A DNA stretch of 64,000 nt from Bifidobacterium mellis (GTDB taxonomy: Bacteria; Actinomycetota; Actinomycetes; Actinomycetales; Bifidobacteriaceae): positions 1,097,538-1,161,537 of the forward strand of contig NZ_KQ033885.1 in NCBI RefSeq assembly GCF_000967265.1. The letters are read 5' to 3'. The stretch's first letter is position 1; every line of letters begins with the position of its first letter. Positions 45,726 to 54,845 of the stretch are shown here, piece by piece. The translations under genes and the position numbers were made by a program. Under the pieces are notes generated by a model. The model did not search any database. It saw nothing but the letters and a program-made list of their open reading frames with translations, and was not told the origin of the DNA.

Positions 45726-48425
45726 TCATTCCTCTGCAAGAGCCACGACCGGCGGAGTCCGGTTGACGCGTCTTGCAGGCAGAACGCTTGCCAAGATCGC
45801 GGCTACGAGCGCCACCAGCAGAATCACCAGACCAGTGGACCAGGGAATGGGGAAAGCCACCGTACCCAGCGAGGAGAAGATCTCATAGGCTGCAGCCCAG
45901 CCGAAAAGCAGGCCCAGGACCATGCCAGACAAGGACGACACCAGAGCTATCAACGCTGACTCCACAGCCAGGGACCGCCTGATCTGCTTCCGGGTCATCC
46001 CGATGGCCCGCAGGGTGGCGGACTCCCGTCGGCGTTCCAGTACCGAGAGGGAAAGCGTGTTGGCCACGCCAATCAGGGCGATGGCCACTGCAACCGCCAA
46101 GAGAGCCAGGATGATCATGAGCAGGCTGTCGATGGTCCGATCCCACTGCTGCTTTTCAGCCAGACCACCCTTGACGGCAACAGCCGAATAACCAGAAAGC
46201 GCGTCTTTCACCTTGTCAATCAATGCCGGGACTGTTGGTGAACCATCGACCTTGGCCCAGATCTGCACGGTCTGAGGCTGAACGCCATTTAGCGAGGATG
46301 AGTCAGTCAGACCATAGAAATTACTGGCATCAATCCCCTGGAAGGGCGCATAGACACTGGTCACGAAGAGTCTTTGAGCCACCGATGCGGATCCGCCATG
46401 AGCGTCGCCTTGAATCGGGTTGAGAATATTGAGCCCCAGATTCCCTCCGTCATGAAAATCCTTCTGTTTGTCCATGCGGCTTTCCGGGAGCAAAAGGGCA
46501 TCCTGTCCGGAAAGATCCTTGCCGACCTTGGCGTTCAGGAGACGATCGATCTTGTGTGAATCCAGGGCGAAAATAGTCATTCCCGCACCGTTCTCACCGC
46601 CTGATTTGACCATGGCAGCATACTGGGGCACCAGCTCGGCCTGCGCGACCCCGTCGATTCGACGAATGGCGTTCAGAGCCTTGTCATCCAGGCCATCGGC
46701 GCTGATCTGCAGATCGACGGAGTAGTGCTCGTCCAGCATGTTGGCCATGGTCTGCTTGGCACTGGCGGCGCCCGTGGCCAGGGTGGCGACCAGTGTCACG
46801 CCGATTAGGAGGGCGGTACCCGTAGCCGCCACACGGGAATGATTCCGCGCAATGTTGGCCACGGCGATTGTGGACGAGGGCCCGATCCTAGAAACCAGGG
46901 ACCCGACTTCCTTGAGGATGAAAGGAATCCAACGATTGGCACTGGACAAAATGCCCAGGAAGGCAAGAACAATGCCGATGACAGCCATGGCAGCAACAAT
47001 GTTCGGCCCGTCTCCGGATGTCTTGCTGGCCTTGTCTGCCGTGGCACTGAGCCTGACCTGCCAGAGGGACCAGACCGTCATGGTGATGCCCAGCAGAATC
47101 ATGACCACGCTGACGAACAGACGCATCCTGCTCGTCCGCTTGTTCTCCAGAAGATCGGCAGGCCTCAGCGCCTCCAAAGGACTGACCCTGGTGGCGGCCC
47201 ATGAGGAGCCCAGGGAGGCCAGGACCGTGACAATGATGCCGAAAACAAGAGGCACCAGGAAGACGGCCGGAGTCAGCTTCAATTGGAAGTAGAGGGAACT
47301 CGTATGAGCCTTGGCTGCACCCAGAACAGCCATGATGCCGATGGCGACGCCAACCCCGATCAGGGATGCCACAGCGCCCAGGATGATTGAACGCATCAGA
47401 ACACTGGCCCTGACCTGGCTCTTATTGGCGCCTATCGTCCTCAGGAGGGCCAAATAGCGACGTTGCCGAGCGACCATGACCTGGAAGGTGTTGGCGATGA
47501 CGGTGGCAGCCACGAACATGGCCAGTGTGCCAAAGACCAGAAGGAAGGTGGTCACGGGGTTTTGGGAACCGCCGAGCGCGGTCTTGACCAGCCGGTCCTC
47601 CATGGTGTGACGGTCCTCTAGGGAATAGCCCGAAGGCATGAGCTTGCGCAGAGAGGCCAGAGTCCCATCGAGGTCGCTGCCCTGTCCGGCAACATTCAAG
47701 TAGGCATTTTGGGCATACAGATTACCCATGTTGCCAAGGCCTGCTGTAGCCATAAAGGCATCTATGGTCTTGGGGGTCAGCACGATTGCGCCGCCCGACT
47801 CGCCAAACTCGCCGCCTTCGTTGCCCCGGTTCGAACTGACGCCCGACAAGGTCAGGGGCTCCGATATGAACCTGCCCGCCACCTGGTCGGCACTGGCCTG
47901 ATTTTTCGACCCATGGTCCTCGGATATGTACAGCATGTTAGGCGACAGGTTCAGATTCACCTTGTCGCCCAGGGAGAGCCTGAGCCTGGACACAGTCGGT
48001 CCTGGTAGGACCACTTGGTCATCGGCGCTGGGCCAGGATCCCTTGGCAAGACCGACCGGCATCAGCGATGAATCCGCCATAGGAATGGCGATTACACCCT
48101 CGCTCTTAATCTTGCCGGCGCGGACATCCGCCATGAGCTGGGTGTCTGATCTGACTGCGTGAACTTCTGGGACTTTTGCCAGCTCCTCGGTTTTGAAGTC
48201 CTTCACTCTCTTCTGATCGGGATGGCTGCCCTCCGCGGGGATGATGGCGTAGTTGGCCTGGGCAGCATCGGATGAGACCATCCGCCGCATGGAAACGTCC
48301 ATGGTGTTGCCGAAGAGGAAGGTCATGGCAATAAACAGTGTTCCGACGACAATGGCGATGCCGGCGGGAACCATCATGCCCAGGTCATGCCGCATCATTT
48401 TTCTGGCAACGAACCACATGAGCAT
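45726..48425 (-). CDS. FtsX-like ABC transporter permease, about 900 residues (copy 2)
   Basis: This encodes 899 residues, a paralogue of 41762-44437 along its whole length. The N-terminal segment is AGIAIVVGTLFIAMTFLFGN; the cytoplasmic loops FQVMVARQRRYLALLRTIGA and LSVLERRRESATLRAIGMTR correspond to those of copy 1, and the membrane bundles occupy the same positions. The extracytoplasmic domain (about 40-280 and 560-770) differs most, suggesting different ligands. Its ATPase gene ends six bases before it starts, so the two are one operon. Confidence 0.9.
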   Translation of the reverse strand: MLMWFVARKMMRHDLGMMVPAGIAIVVGTLFIAMTFLFGNTMDVSMRRMVSSDAAQANYAIIPAEGSHPDQKRVKDFKTEELAKVPEVHAVRSDTQLMADVRAGKIKSEGVIAIPMADSSLMPVGLAKGSWPSADDQVVLPGPTVSRLRLSLGDKVNLNLSPNMLYISEDHGSKNQASADQVAGRFISEPLTLSGVSSNRGNEGGEFGESGGAIVLTPKTIDAFMATAGLGNMGNLYAQNAYLNVAGQGSDLDGTLASLRKLMPSGYSLEDRHTMEDRLVKTALGGSQNPVTTFLLVFGTLAMFVAATVIANTFQVMVARQRRYLALLRTIGANKSQVRASVLMRSIILGAVASLIGVGVAIGIMAVLGAAKAHTSSLYFQLKLTPAVFLVPLVFGIIVTVLASLGSSWAATRVSPLEALRPADLLENKRTSRMRLFVSVVMILLGITMTVWSLWQVRLSATADKASKTSGDGPNIVAAMAVIGIVLAFLGILSSANRWIPFILKEVGSLVSRIGPSSTIAVANIARNHSRVAATGTALLIGVTLVATLATGAASAKQTMANMLDEHYSVDLQISADGLDDKALNAIRRIDGVAQAELVPQYAAMVKSGGENGAGMTIFALDSHKIDRLLNAKVGKDLSGQDALLLPESRMDKQKDFHDGGNLGLNILNPIQGDAHGGSASVAQRLFVTSVYAPFQGIDASNFYGLTDSSSLNGVQPQTVQIWAKVDGSPTVPALIDKVKDALSGYSAVAVKGGLAEKQQWDRTIDSLLMIILALLAVAVAIALIGVANTLSLSVLERRRESATLRAIGMTRKQIRRSLAVESALIALVSSLSGMVLGLLFGWAAAYEIFSSLGTVAFPIPWSTGLVILLVALVAAILASVLPARRVNRTPPVVALAEE

Positions 48426-48430
48426 TCCCC

Positions 48431-49321
48431 TCAGCGATGAGCAGCTGAGTCAGCTGTATCTGCAGAGGCCATTACTTCCTCGGAGAGCAGGGAGTTCATG
48501 GAATCCACAGTGGGCCTGTCCTGGTCCGCCACGATTCGCCCATCCGCAAATACCAGGGCACGGTCGGCAAAGGAGGCCGCAAAGACATCATGCGTGACCA
48601 TGATGATGGTCTGCCCCAGCTCGCGAACCGAGTCCCGCAGGAAGCTGAGCACCTCGGTCGAGGAAGCTGTGTCCAGGTTTCCCGTGGGTTCGTCCGCAAA
48701 GACAATCGAAGGCTTGGTGATGAGGGCCCTGGCGATTGCCACACGCTGCTGCTGACCACCCGAGAGCTCACTGGGCCGATGGCTCAGTCTTTCCTCCAGG
48801 CCCAAGGTCTTGGCCAGAACGTCCAGCCAGGCTGTGTCTGGCTTGGCCCCATCCAGAATCAGAGGCATGAGGATATTCTGCTTGGCCGTAAACATGGGCA
48901 GGAGGTTGAAGCTCTGGAAAATGAAGCCCAGGCTCTGGCGCCTCAAGAGGGTCAGCTGATTGTCATTGAGCTTGGTCAGGTCGACCACGCCCCTCCGCCC
49001 TCCTTGACGGTGGGCCCGCCTGCCCTTCACCCCGACGGCATCGGTCCCGTTCAGGTAGACATGACCGGAGGTGACGGTGTCCAAGCCGGCCAAGGTATGC
49101 ATGAGGGTGGACTTGCCCGACCCGGAGGGACCCATGATGACCGTAAACCTGCCCCGTTCGAATTCGACATCCACACCCCGCAGGGCATGGACCAGGTTCT
49201 CCCCACTCCCATAGTCCTTGGTCAGTCCCTTTGCCTTGATGGCCACCTGGGCGATCTGCCTCGGTTTCCCCGCACCGGACGACGAATCAGAAGACGACCT
49301 CGTCTTTGCTCCATGTTTCAT
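48431..49321 (-). CDS. ABC transporter ATP-binding protein (MacB/LolD-type, copy 2)
   Basis: This encodes 296 residues with Walker A IMGPSGSGKSTLMHTLAGLD, Q-loop GFIFQSFNLLPMFTAKQNIL, signature ELSGGQQQRVAIARALI, Walker B IVFADEPTGNLDT and VTHDVFAASFAD. It has the same basic insert as copy 1 (GVKGRRAHRQGGRRG). It is 5' of and cotranscribed with the copy 2 permease. Similarity to copy 1 is high across the whole domain, consistent with a duplication of the pair. Confidence 0.93.
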   Translation of the reverse strand: MKHGAKTRSSSDSSSGAGKPRQIAQVAIKAKGLTKDYGSGENLVHALRGVDVEFERGRFTVIMGPSGSGKSTLMHTLAGLDTVTSGHVYLNGTDAVGVKGRRAHRQGGRRGVVDLTKLNDNQLTLLRRQSLGFIFQSFNLLPMFTAKQNILMPLILDGAKPDTAWLDVLAKTLGLEERLSHRPSELSGGQQQRVAIARALITKPSIVFADEPTGNLDTASSTEVLSFLRDSVRELGQTIIMVTHDVFAASFADRALVFADGRIVADQDRPTVDSMNSLLSEEVMASADTADSAAHR

Positions 49322-49404
49322 GCCCCCATCTTACCCACCGCAAAATTTCCGATTCACATGTCAGGTGCTTCCTGCCACTGGGGAGAGGTGAGGAGAGGAC
49401 ATAT

Positions 49405-49447
49405 ACAAAGGTGCCCATCGAAACGTAATGAGGTTTCGACAGGCACC
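49405..49447 (-). terminator. Terminator of the O-acetylhomoserine sulfhydrylase gene
   Basis: On the minus strand GGTGCC and TCGAAAC pair with GTTTCGA and GGCACC (49447-49410) with a two-base internal bulge, and TTTGTATAT follows. The site is 70 bases past the stop codon at 49517. Confidence 0.7.
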
Positions 49448-49516
49448 CTGTGCTTCTTCGCCTTCTTGGTCATATATCACGCATATACGGGACCAGGAAG
49501 GAAGTGTGATTGCCGG

Positions 49517-50836
49517 CTACTTGGCCAGACCGGACCCCTTCAATGCCTGGAAGGCACCCTTGAGATCATCCAGGATGTCTTCGATGTTCTCCGTGCCAAT
49601 GGAGAGCCTGATGGTACCTGGATGGATGGCCTGATCCTCCAGCTCCTCCGGCGTCTCCTGGGAGTGGGTGGTCGATGCCGGGTGGATGGCCAGCGACTTC
49701 ACGTCAGCCACGTTGGCCAGGAGGGAGAAGAGATGCAGGTTGTTGATGAAGACCCTGGCCGCATCCTTGCCGCCCTTCAGATCGAAGGTGAAGATGGAGC
49801 CGGCACCGTTCGGGAAGTAGCGCTCGTAGAGCTCGTGATCGGGGCGGCCCTCGATGGCCGGATGGCTGACCGACTCCACCTCCGGCACGGTCTGCAGGTA
49901 GTCCACCACCTTCAGGGCGTTCTCGACATGACGCTCAACCCTGAGCGAGAGCGTCTCGGTCCCTTGCAGGAGGAGGAAGGCTGCAAAGGGCGAGATGACG
50001 GCACCGGTGTCACGCAGGAGGATGGCGCGGATACGGGTGACGAAGGCCGCAGCCCCCAGATCCTGGTAGAAGCGCAGACCATGGTAGCTGGGGTCGGGTT
50101 CGGTCAAGGTGGGGAACTTGCCGGGCACTGCCGCCCAGTCGAACTGTCCCCCTTCCACGACGACCCCGCCCAGGGTGGTGCCATGGCCGCCGATGAACTT
50201 GGTGGCCGATTCCACGACGATGTCAGCCCCGTGCTCCAGCGGCCGGAACAGGTAAGGAGTGGCGAAGGTGTTGTCGACAATCACCGGCAGGTTGTGGTCA
50301 TGGGCGATCTTTGAAATGGCCTCGAAGTCGGGCAAGTCGGCGTTGGGGTTGCCGAAGGTCTCGAAGAAGACCAGCTTGGTGTTCTCCTGGATGGCTGACT
50401 CGAAGTTGGACGGGTCCGAAGGATCCACGAAGGTGGTCTCGACACCATCGCGGGGCAGGGTGTGCTTGAGCAGGTTGAAGGTTCCTCCGTAGATGTTCTT
50501 GGAGGACACGATATGATCCCCGGTCTGGGTGATGTTCCGGAAGGCATATTCCACGGCGGCTGCTCCCGAGGCCACGGCCAAACCGGCGGTGCCGTTCTCC
50601 AGGGCGGCGATCCTGTCCTCGAAGACCCCCTGGGTGGAGTTGGTCAGACGGCCGTAGATGTTGCCCGGGTCCTTCAAGGCGAACCGGGCCTCGGCGTGAT
50701 CGAAGTCGTGGAAGACGTAGCTGGTGGTGGCGTAGATGGGCACGGCCCGGGAATCAGTGGCGGGGTCGGCCTGCTCCTGGCCCACGTGGAGCTGAAGCGT
50801 CTCGAAATGGTACTTGTGCGTGTTCTGGTCGGTCAT
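49517..50836 (-). CDS. metY: O-acetylhomoserine sulfhydrylase / aminocarboxypropyltransferase
   Basis: This encodes 439 residues starting MTDQNTHKYHFETLQLHVGQ; 56 upstream in-frame codons lie in the promoter region. It is a Cys/Met-metabolism PLP enzyme of fold type I: AVPIYATTSYVF, GRLTNSTQGVFEDRIAALENG, ASGAAAVEYAF, DNTFATPYL, and the PLP-lysine motif VESATKFIGGHGTTLGG. The length (430-440) and motif set match the MetY group rather than the shorter cystathionine gamma-synthases. It makes homocysteine from O-acetylhomoserine and sulfide. A perfect 12-base palindrome lies 20 bases before the start. Confidence 0.94.
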   Translation of the reverse strand: MTDQNTHKYHFETLQLHVGQEQADPATDSRAVPIYATTSYVFHDFDHAEARFALKDPGNIYGRLTNSTQGVFEDRIAALENGTAGLAVASGAAAVEYAFRNITQTGDHIVSSKNIYGGTFNLLKHTLPRDGVETTFVDPSDPSNFESAIQENTKLVFFETFGNPNADLPDFEAISKIAHDHNLPVIVDNTFATPYLFRPLEHGADIVVESATKFIGGHGTTLGGVVVEGGQFDWAAVPGKFPTLTEPDPSYHGLRFYQDLGAAAFVTRIRAILLRDTGAVISPFAAFLLLQGTETLSLRVERHVENALKVVDYLQTVPEVESVSHPAIEGRPDHELYERYFPNGAGSIFTFDLKGGKDAARVFINNLHLFSLLANVADVKSLAIHPASTTHSQETPEELEDQAIHPGTIRLSIGTENIEDILDDLKGAFQALKGSGLAK

Positions 50837-50855
50837 GTCGATTCCTATCTGTTGG

Positions 50856-50867
50856 TGACGTACGTCA
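50856..50867. promoter_or_regulatory. Palindrome TGACGTACGTCA before metY
   Basis: A 12-base perfect palindrome 20-31 bases upstream of the metY start codon, where a repressor would block transcription or the leader. The regulator is not in the window. Confidence 0.5.
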
Positions 50868-50922
50868 TCGGTCAAGTTCTTGATGTGACCATAAGCGGCC
50901 CAAGCCCACCTGTTCAAGCCGG

Positions 50923-50950
50923 AAAGGACTTTTCGGTATCGTCCTTTTTT
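50923..50950 (+). terminator. Hairpin with T-run in the metY/pdx intergenic region
   Basis: AAAGGAC (50923-50929) pairs with GTCCTTT (50941-50947), with TTTT continuing to 50950 and an 11-base loop. On the plus strand it has the form of an intrinsic terminator. As no plus-strand gene ends here, it might be a leader attenuator for the kinase gene. Confidence 0.45.
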
Positions 50951-51102
50951 ATAACAGCTTCCAAAAGGTTGAAAGCGGGCCTTTTCCGTCTCGACATTGC
51001 ACACGCGGAGGTACCCGTTTAACCCCTTCGCTGTAGAGTCGGGTAAGCAACGGAGAAGGCTCCGCTGCGAACAGCCTCAGCAGGCATGAAGGAGTTCAAA
51101 AG

Positions 51103-51999
51103 ATGGCCGGACAGACGGACGATCAGAACAGGCTCTACCAGCGCGACAGCAAGTACATCCCCCGAGTCGCCGCTGTGCATGACATGTGCGGGTATGGCAA
51201 GTGCTCGCTGACGGCCGCCATCCCCATCCTTTCTGCTGCCGGATGCGACGTTTGCCCGGTGCCCACGGCCCTGTTCAGCGCGCATACCATGTTCAAGGAC
51301 TACACCTTCCACGACACCACCGAGATGCTGCCGGGATACCTGGATGCCTGGCAGAAGGAGGGCGTCGAGCTGGACGGGATCTACAGCGGGTTCCTGGGCA
51401 GCGCCGAACAGGTCGACATCATTCAGCGCATGTATCGGGAATACCCCAAGGCCCTGCGGCTGGTCGACCCGGTCATGGGCGACGGCGGATCCATGTACCC
51501 CACCTACACCGAGGAAATGTGCCGGGCCGTGACCAACCTGGTCGATGGTGCCGACCTGCTCATGCCCAACCTGACCGAGGTCAGTCTGCTGACCGGCATC
51601 GACTACGAAGGCCAGGACCTTGACGACGCCCAGGTTGGCGAGCGTCTGGGCCGTCTGCTGGACATGGGCGCGAAAAACGTCATCATCAAGGGCATTGACC
51701 GGAAGGACGGCAAGCTGCGCAACTTCGTGGCCTCGGCAGATCATGGCGGTGTCGGCGAGCGCACCGAGCTGGTCCACGACAAGCTGCCCTTCATGATCCA
51801 CGGAACCGGCGATGCCTTTGCATCCAGCCTCTGCGGGGCGCTCTTTGCGGGGCGAGGCCTGGCCGATGCCGCCCGGATCGCCGGCGAATTCGTCCGCTCG
51901 GCCATGCAGCACACACGCAACCAGCCTGACTATCAGCAGCGCGGGGTCAGCTTCGAGCTGGACCTGGGGCAGATGACCGCCCTGATGCAGGGGCAGTGA
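51103..51999 (+). CDS. Pyridoxal/pyridoxine kinase (PdxY/PdxK-like)
   Basis: This encodes 298 residues. The ribokinase-like fold begins YIPRVAAVHDMCGYGKCSLT, continues with DGIYSGFLGSAEQVDII, the Mg/ATP site RLVDPVMGDGGSMYPTYT, NLTEVSLLTGI and the anion-hole/catalytic Asp HGTGDAFASSL. These are the features of pyridoxal kinases, which make pyridoxal 5'-phosphate. The gene is divergent from metY, a PLP enzyme, which fits the pairing of cofactor supply with its user. Some relatives prefer pyridoxine or hydroxymethylpyrimidine, but the overall sequence favours B6 vitamers. Confidence 0.9.
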   Translation: MAGQTDDQNRLYQRDSKYIPRVAAVHDMCGYGKCSLTAAIPILSAAGCDVCPVPTALFSAHTMFKDYTFHDTTEMLPGYLDAWQKEGVELDGIYSGFLGSAEQVDIIQRMYREYPKALRLVDPVMGDGGSMYPTYTEEMCRAVTNLVDGADLLMPNLTEVSLLTGIDYEGQDLDDAQVGERLGRLLDMGAKNVIIKGIDRKDGKLRNFVASADHGGVGERTELVHDKLPFMIHGTGDAFASSLCGALFAGRGLADAARIAGEFVRSAMQHTRNQPDYQQRGVSFELDLGQMTALMQGQ

Positions 52000-52529
52000 G
52001 CCCAAGGCCGGTGAAAGCGGCCTAGGAATACGGGAATTTGTCAAGAGCGGAGGACCAAGGTGGATGAGTGGAACCCAAACCACCTCAATGGCCGCATTCT
52101 TGCCGATCGGATACTCGTCTACAAGGTGATAAATCCGTCATAGAGCTATGCGGACCCACCAGACCGGAGGGCGTTGCCAGCGAATTCGCCGGCGGTACCT
52201 TCCGGTCTCTGTTATCTCGTTGTTTCTGGTTCATTTAGCTGCTTGCTGTCTTGCTCCCTTCGCTTATTTGCTTTACTTGGTGCCACTCGTTTCTGTTTCC
52301 TTGGTTTCTGTTTCCTTGGGTCAGATTTGCTTGGTTTCCGTTTTCTTTCGTTTCTGTTTCAGCCCTTCTTGCCTCTGCCGCCTCTTCCTGATGCAGAGAT
52401 GAGTGCAATCGATAAAGCGTCAGCATCGTCAACCCACCCGTTCATCCACTTTCGTGCGTGCGCAGGTTCATTCGACCACATGCCTGGTTCGACTGGTCGC
52501 CGACTTCCTTCCAGTGGTCTCCTAGAAAC
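52000..52529. repeat. Gene-free spacer with T-rich tandem repeats
   Basis: From about 52220 to 52385 the plus strand is a pyrimidine-rich, T-dominated stretch. TTTCTGTTTCCTTGG is present as two exact 15-base copies (52290-52319) with decayed copies around them. Overlapping open frames on both strands are low-complexity products of the repeat, not genes. Nothing else was recognised. Confidence 0.55.
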
Positions 52530-53258
52530 ATGGACACACAAGCACTGACTAGACCAACCAATCTCCGCACAGTTCTCAACGATAAGGATGACAGAACCGA
52601 TGCCGACGCTATGTTCGCAGACCCATCGGTCACACAGCCCATAAGCACTCTGCCCGATTCCATAAGGTCCGCCGACAATCCAGAAATTACGCGACCTTGG
52701 AGAACAAGGTTAGGCACAAGCAACGATGAGTCCAATGACATGGAGCTGGCAGATATTGAACGACAGATCAGAGTCAGTGGCATAAACAGCCGAGAGCTGG
52801 GACGATTGGGCGAAGACTACGCCTGCCAGTGGCTGCGAGAACGAAACTGGAGAATCCTTGCCCGGAATTGGAGAAGCAGGTTCGGCGAGCTGGACATCAT
52901 CGCCCTGGATCCCGAAGCGATTCTGGTCTTCGTAGAGGTCAAAACCAGGCGCACCGGTCGGTTCGGGTCCCCGGAACAGGCTGTCGGCCCGCGCAAACAG
53001 ACCCATCTTCGTCGCGCAGCAGTCCAATGGCTGATCAGTCACGACCGGGATCCCATCGCACGGCATCGCGGCACCCGTTTCGATGTCATCAGCCTGTCAG
53101 TCAAGTCCGACCCTGGTAGGAGCATGCATTCCGAGAGCCCTTATCCCCTGGCTTCCTGCCAGACATCCACCGAGGCTGCCAGGGAAACCAACCGTTCGGG
53201 CAGGGGCGGATGGAATCCGGGATCGGTCTTCCTCAGACACACCGAGGAGGCCTTCTGA
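52530..53258 (+). CDS. YraN/UPF0102 family nuclease-like protein
   Basis: This encodes 242 residues from the ATG at 52530 or 172 from 52740 (MELADIERQIRVSG). The YraN domain (about residues 85-190 of the long form) starts LGRLGEDYACQWLRERNWRI and has the PD-(D/E)XK-like core FGELDIIALD ... VFVEVKTRR, then GRKQTHLRRAA-type sequence. YraN proteins resemble Holliday-junction resolvases of archaea; their activity is unproven. Family members have about 120-150 residues, so the N-terminal 70-90 and C-terminal 40 residues are extra. The stop overlaps the start of yifB (TGATG). Confidence 0.8.
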   Translation: MDTQALTRPTNLRTVLNDKDDRTDADAMFADPSVTQPISTLPDSIRSADNPEITRPWRTRLGTSNDESNDMELADIERQIRVSGINSRELGRLGEDYACQWLRERNWRILARNWRSRFGELDIIALDPEAILVFVEVKTRRTGRFGSPEQAVGPRKQTHLRRAAVQWLISHDRDPIARHRGTRFDVISLSVKSDPGRSMHSESPYPLASCQTSTEAARETNRSGRGGWNPGSVFLRHTEEAF

Positions 53259-54844
53259 TGCGTCTCGGATCCGCTGAATCCGTGGGACTGATAGGCCTCA
53301 AGGCCTTTCTCATCCACGTGCAGTCCTTCATCTCCCCAGGGCTGCCCTACTTCTCCATCATCGGTCTGCCGGATGCCTCCTTGTCGGAGTCACGGGAACG
53401 GGTCAAATCCGCCTGCTCGGCCTGCGGATTCCGGTGGCCGCAAACCAGGGTCACCGTCAACATGTCCCCTGCTTCAAAACCCAAACATGGCTCCTCGCAT
53501 GATCTGGCCATAGCGACCAGCGTTCTGGAAGCTGGAGGAGCACTGCCGACGGAAGGCCTGGAGCATACGGTCATCCTGGGCGAACTCAACCTGGACGGCA
53601 CGATTCTACCCATCAACGGTCTGCTGCCCATTCTGACCCAGGCCAGAGCTCAGGGAATCACTCGGGCTTTCGTCCCGGCAGACAACCTTGACGAGGCCCG
53701 TCTGGTTCCCGATATCGAGGTCGTGGGACTGCGCCACCTGGGCCAGCTCATCCAAGCCTTGGGCGGGCGAAGCAGGGTCGCCATCCCCGAAGCAGACACT
53801 CGCCAGACTTCTGACAAGCCGGCCACCATAGTGCGTGCACATCCCAGAACCGGCCAGCATGAAGACAACTCCCCCGCCAATGTCGATCCAACTCCGCCCA
53901 AGCCGGACATGGCTGACGTGATCGGCCAGGAGGAGACCAAGTGGGCGATGATGGTGGCTGCAGCCGGCGGCCATCACATGCTCATGGTCGGTCCCCCGGG
54001 AGCCGGCAAGAGTATGCTTGCGGAACGGCTTCCCAGCATCATGCCCGCCCTGGACGCTGTCCAACAGCTGGAGGTGGCTTCCATCCGATCCCTGTGTGGC
54101 ACGCTGAGCCAGTATGGGATCACCGATGTGCCGCCTTTCGAGGCTCCTCATCATACGATCTCCATGGCGGCCATGGTCGGGGGCGGCGCAGGACTGGCCA
54201 CACCTGGCGCCATCACCCGTGCCCATCGCGGAGTCCTCTTCATGGATGAAGCCCCGGAATTCTCACCAAGAGTGATCCAATCCCTGCGCGAGCCCCTGGA
54301 GATCGGGCGAATCTTCCTGTCCCGCGCCAAGGGCAGCACCACCTTCCCGGCTCGTTTCCAACTGGTCATGGCTGCCAACCCCTGCCCCTGCGGATACGGA
54401 TACGGCACAGGCGAGCGCTGCACCTGCACGCCCCGCGAGCGCCTCCGCTACTGGAACAGGCTGTCAGGACCCATCATGGACCGCATCGACATCCAGACCA
54501 CAGTCCCCCCGGTGACCGACCCGAGATTCGACGACCACCGTCCACGCCAGCACAGCGCCCAGATCCGCAAGCGTGTGACCCGCGCCCGTCAGACAGCAAA
54601 AGAACGCTTCCGCAAGCAGGGCTGGACCTGCAATGCCCAGATCAGCGGCGAATGGCTGCGCCAGAACACATCAGCCAAGGCACGTTCGGTTGTGGACCAG
54701 GCCCTGCGCAAACAACGGATCAGTCTGCGAGGAGCCGACCGAACCATGCGACTGGCATGGACTCTGGCGGACCTGGATGGACGGACCAGCCCCGATGCCG
54801 ACGATGTGACCACCGGCATCCTGCTCAGAACGAGGGTTGTCTGA
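53258..54844 (+). CDS. YifB/ComM family Mg-chelatase-like AAA ATPase
   Basis: This encodes 528 residues starting MRLGSAESVGLIGLKAF. The N-terminal ChlI-type domain includes YFSIIGLPDASLSESRERVK and LGELNLDGTILPINGLLP. The AAA part has Walker A GPPGAGKSMLAERLP and Walker B GVLFMDEAPEFS, then the cysteine-bearing NPCPCGYGYGTGERCTC and the C-terminal lid RGADRTMRLAWTLADLDG. ComM relatives help branch migration of imported DNA in competent cells. The position between yraN and dprA, both of DNA-processing type, supports a role in DNA uptake or recombination. Confidence 0.93.
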   Translation: MRLGSAESVGLIGLKAFLIHVQSFISPGLPYFSIIGLPDASLSESRERVKSACSACGFRWPQTRVTVNMSPASKPKHGSSHDLAIATSVLEAGGALPTEGLEHTVILGELNLDGTILPINGLLPILTQARAQGITRAFVPADNLDEARLVPDIEVVGLRHLGQLIQALGGRSRVAIPEADTRQTSDKPATIVRAHPRTGQHEDNSPANVDPTPPKPDMADVIGQEETKWAMMVAAAGGHHMLMVGPPGAGKSMLAERLPSIMPALDAVQQLEVASIRSLCGTLSQYGITDVPPFEAPHHTISMAAMVGGGAGLATPGAITRAHRGVLFMDEAPEFSPRVIQSLREPLEIGRIFLSRAKGSTTFPARFQLVMAANPCPCGYGYGTGERCTCTPRERLRYWNRLSGPIMDRIDIQTTVPPVTDPRFDDHRPRQHSAQIRKRVTRARQTAKERFRKQGWTCNAQISGEWLRQNTSAKARSVVDQALRKQRISLRGADRTMRLAWTLADLDGRTSPDADDVTTGILLRTRVV

Positions 54845-54845
54845 G

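Noticed and set aside
48590-50314. A 574-codon plus-strand frame spanning the ABC ATPase and metY
   Set aside because: It runs through a terminator hairpin and is antisense to two genes with full motif sets.
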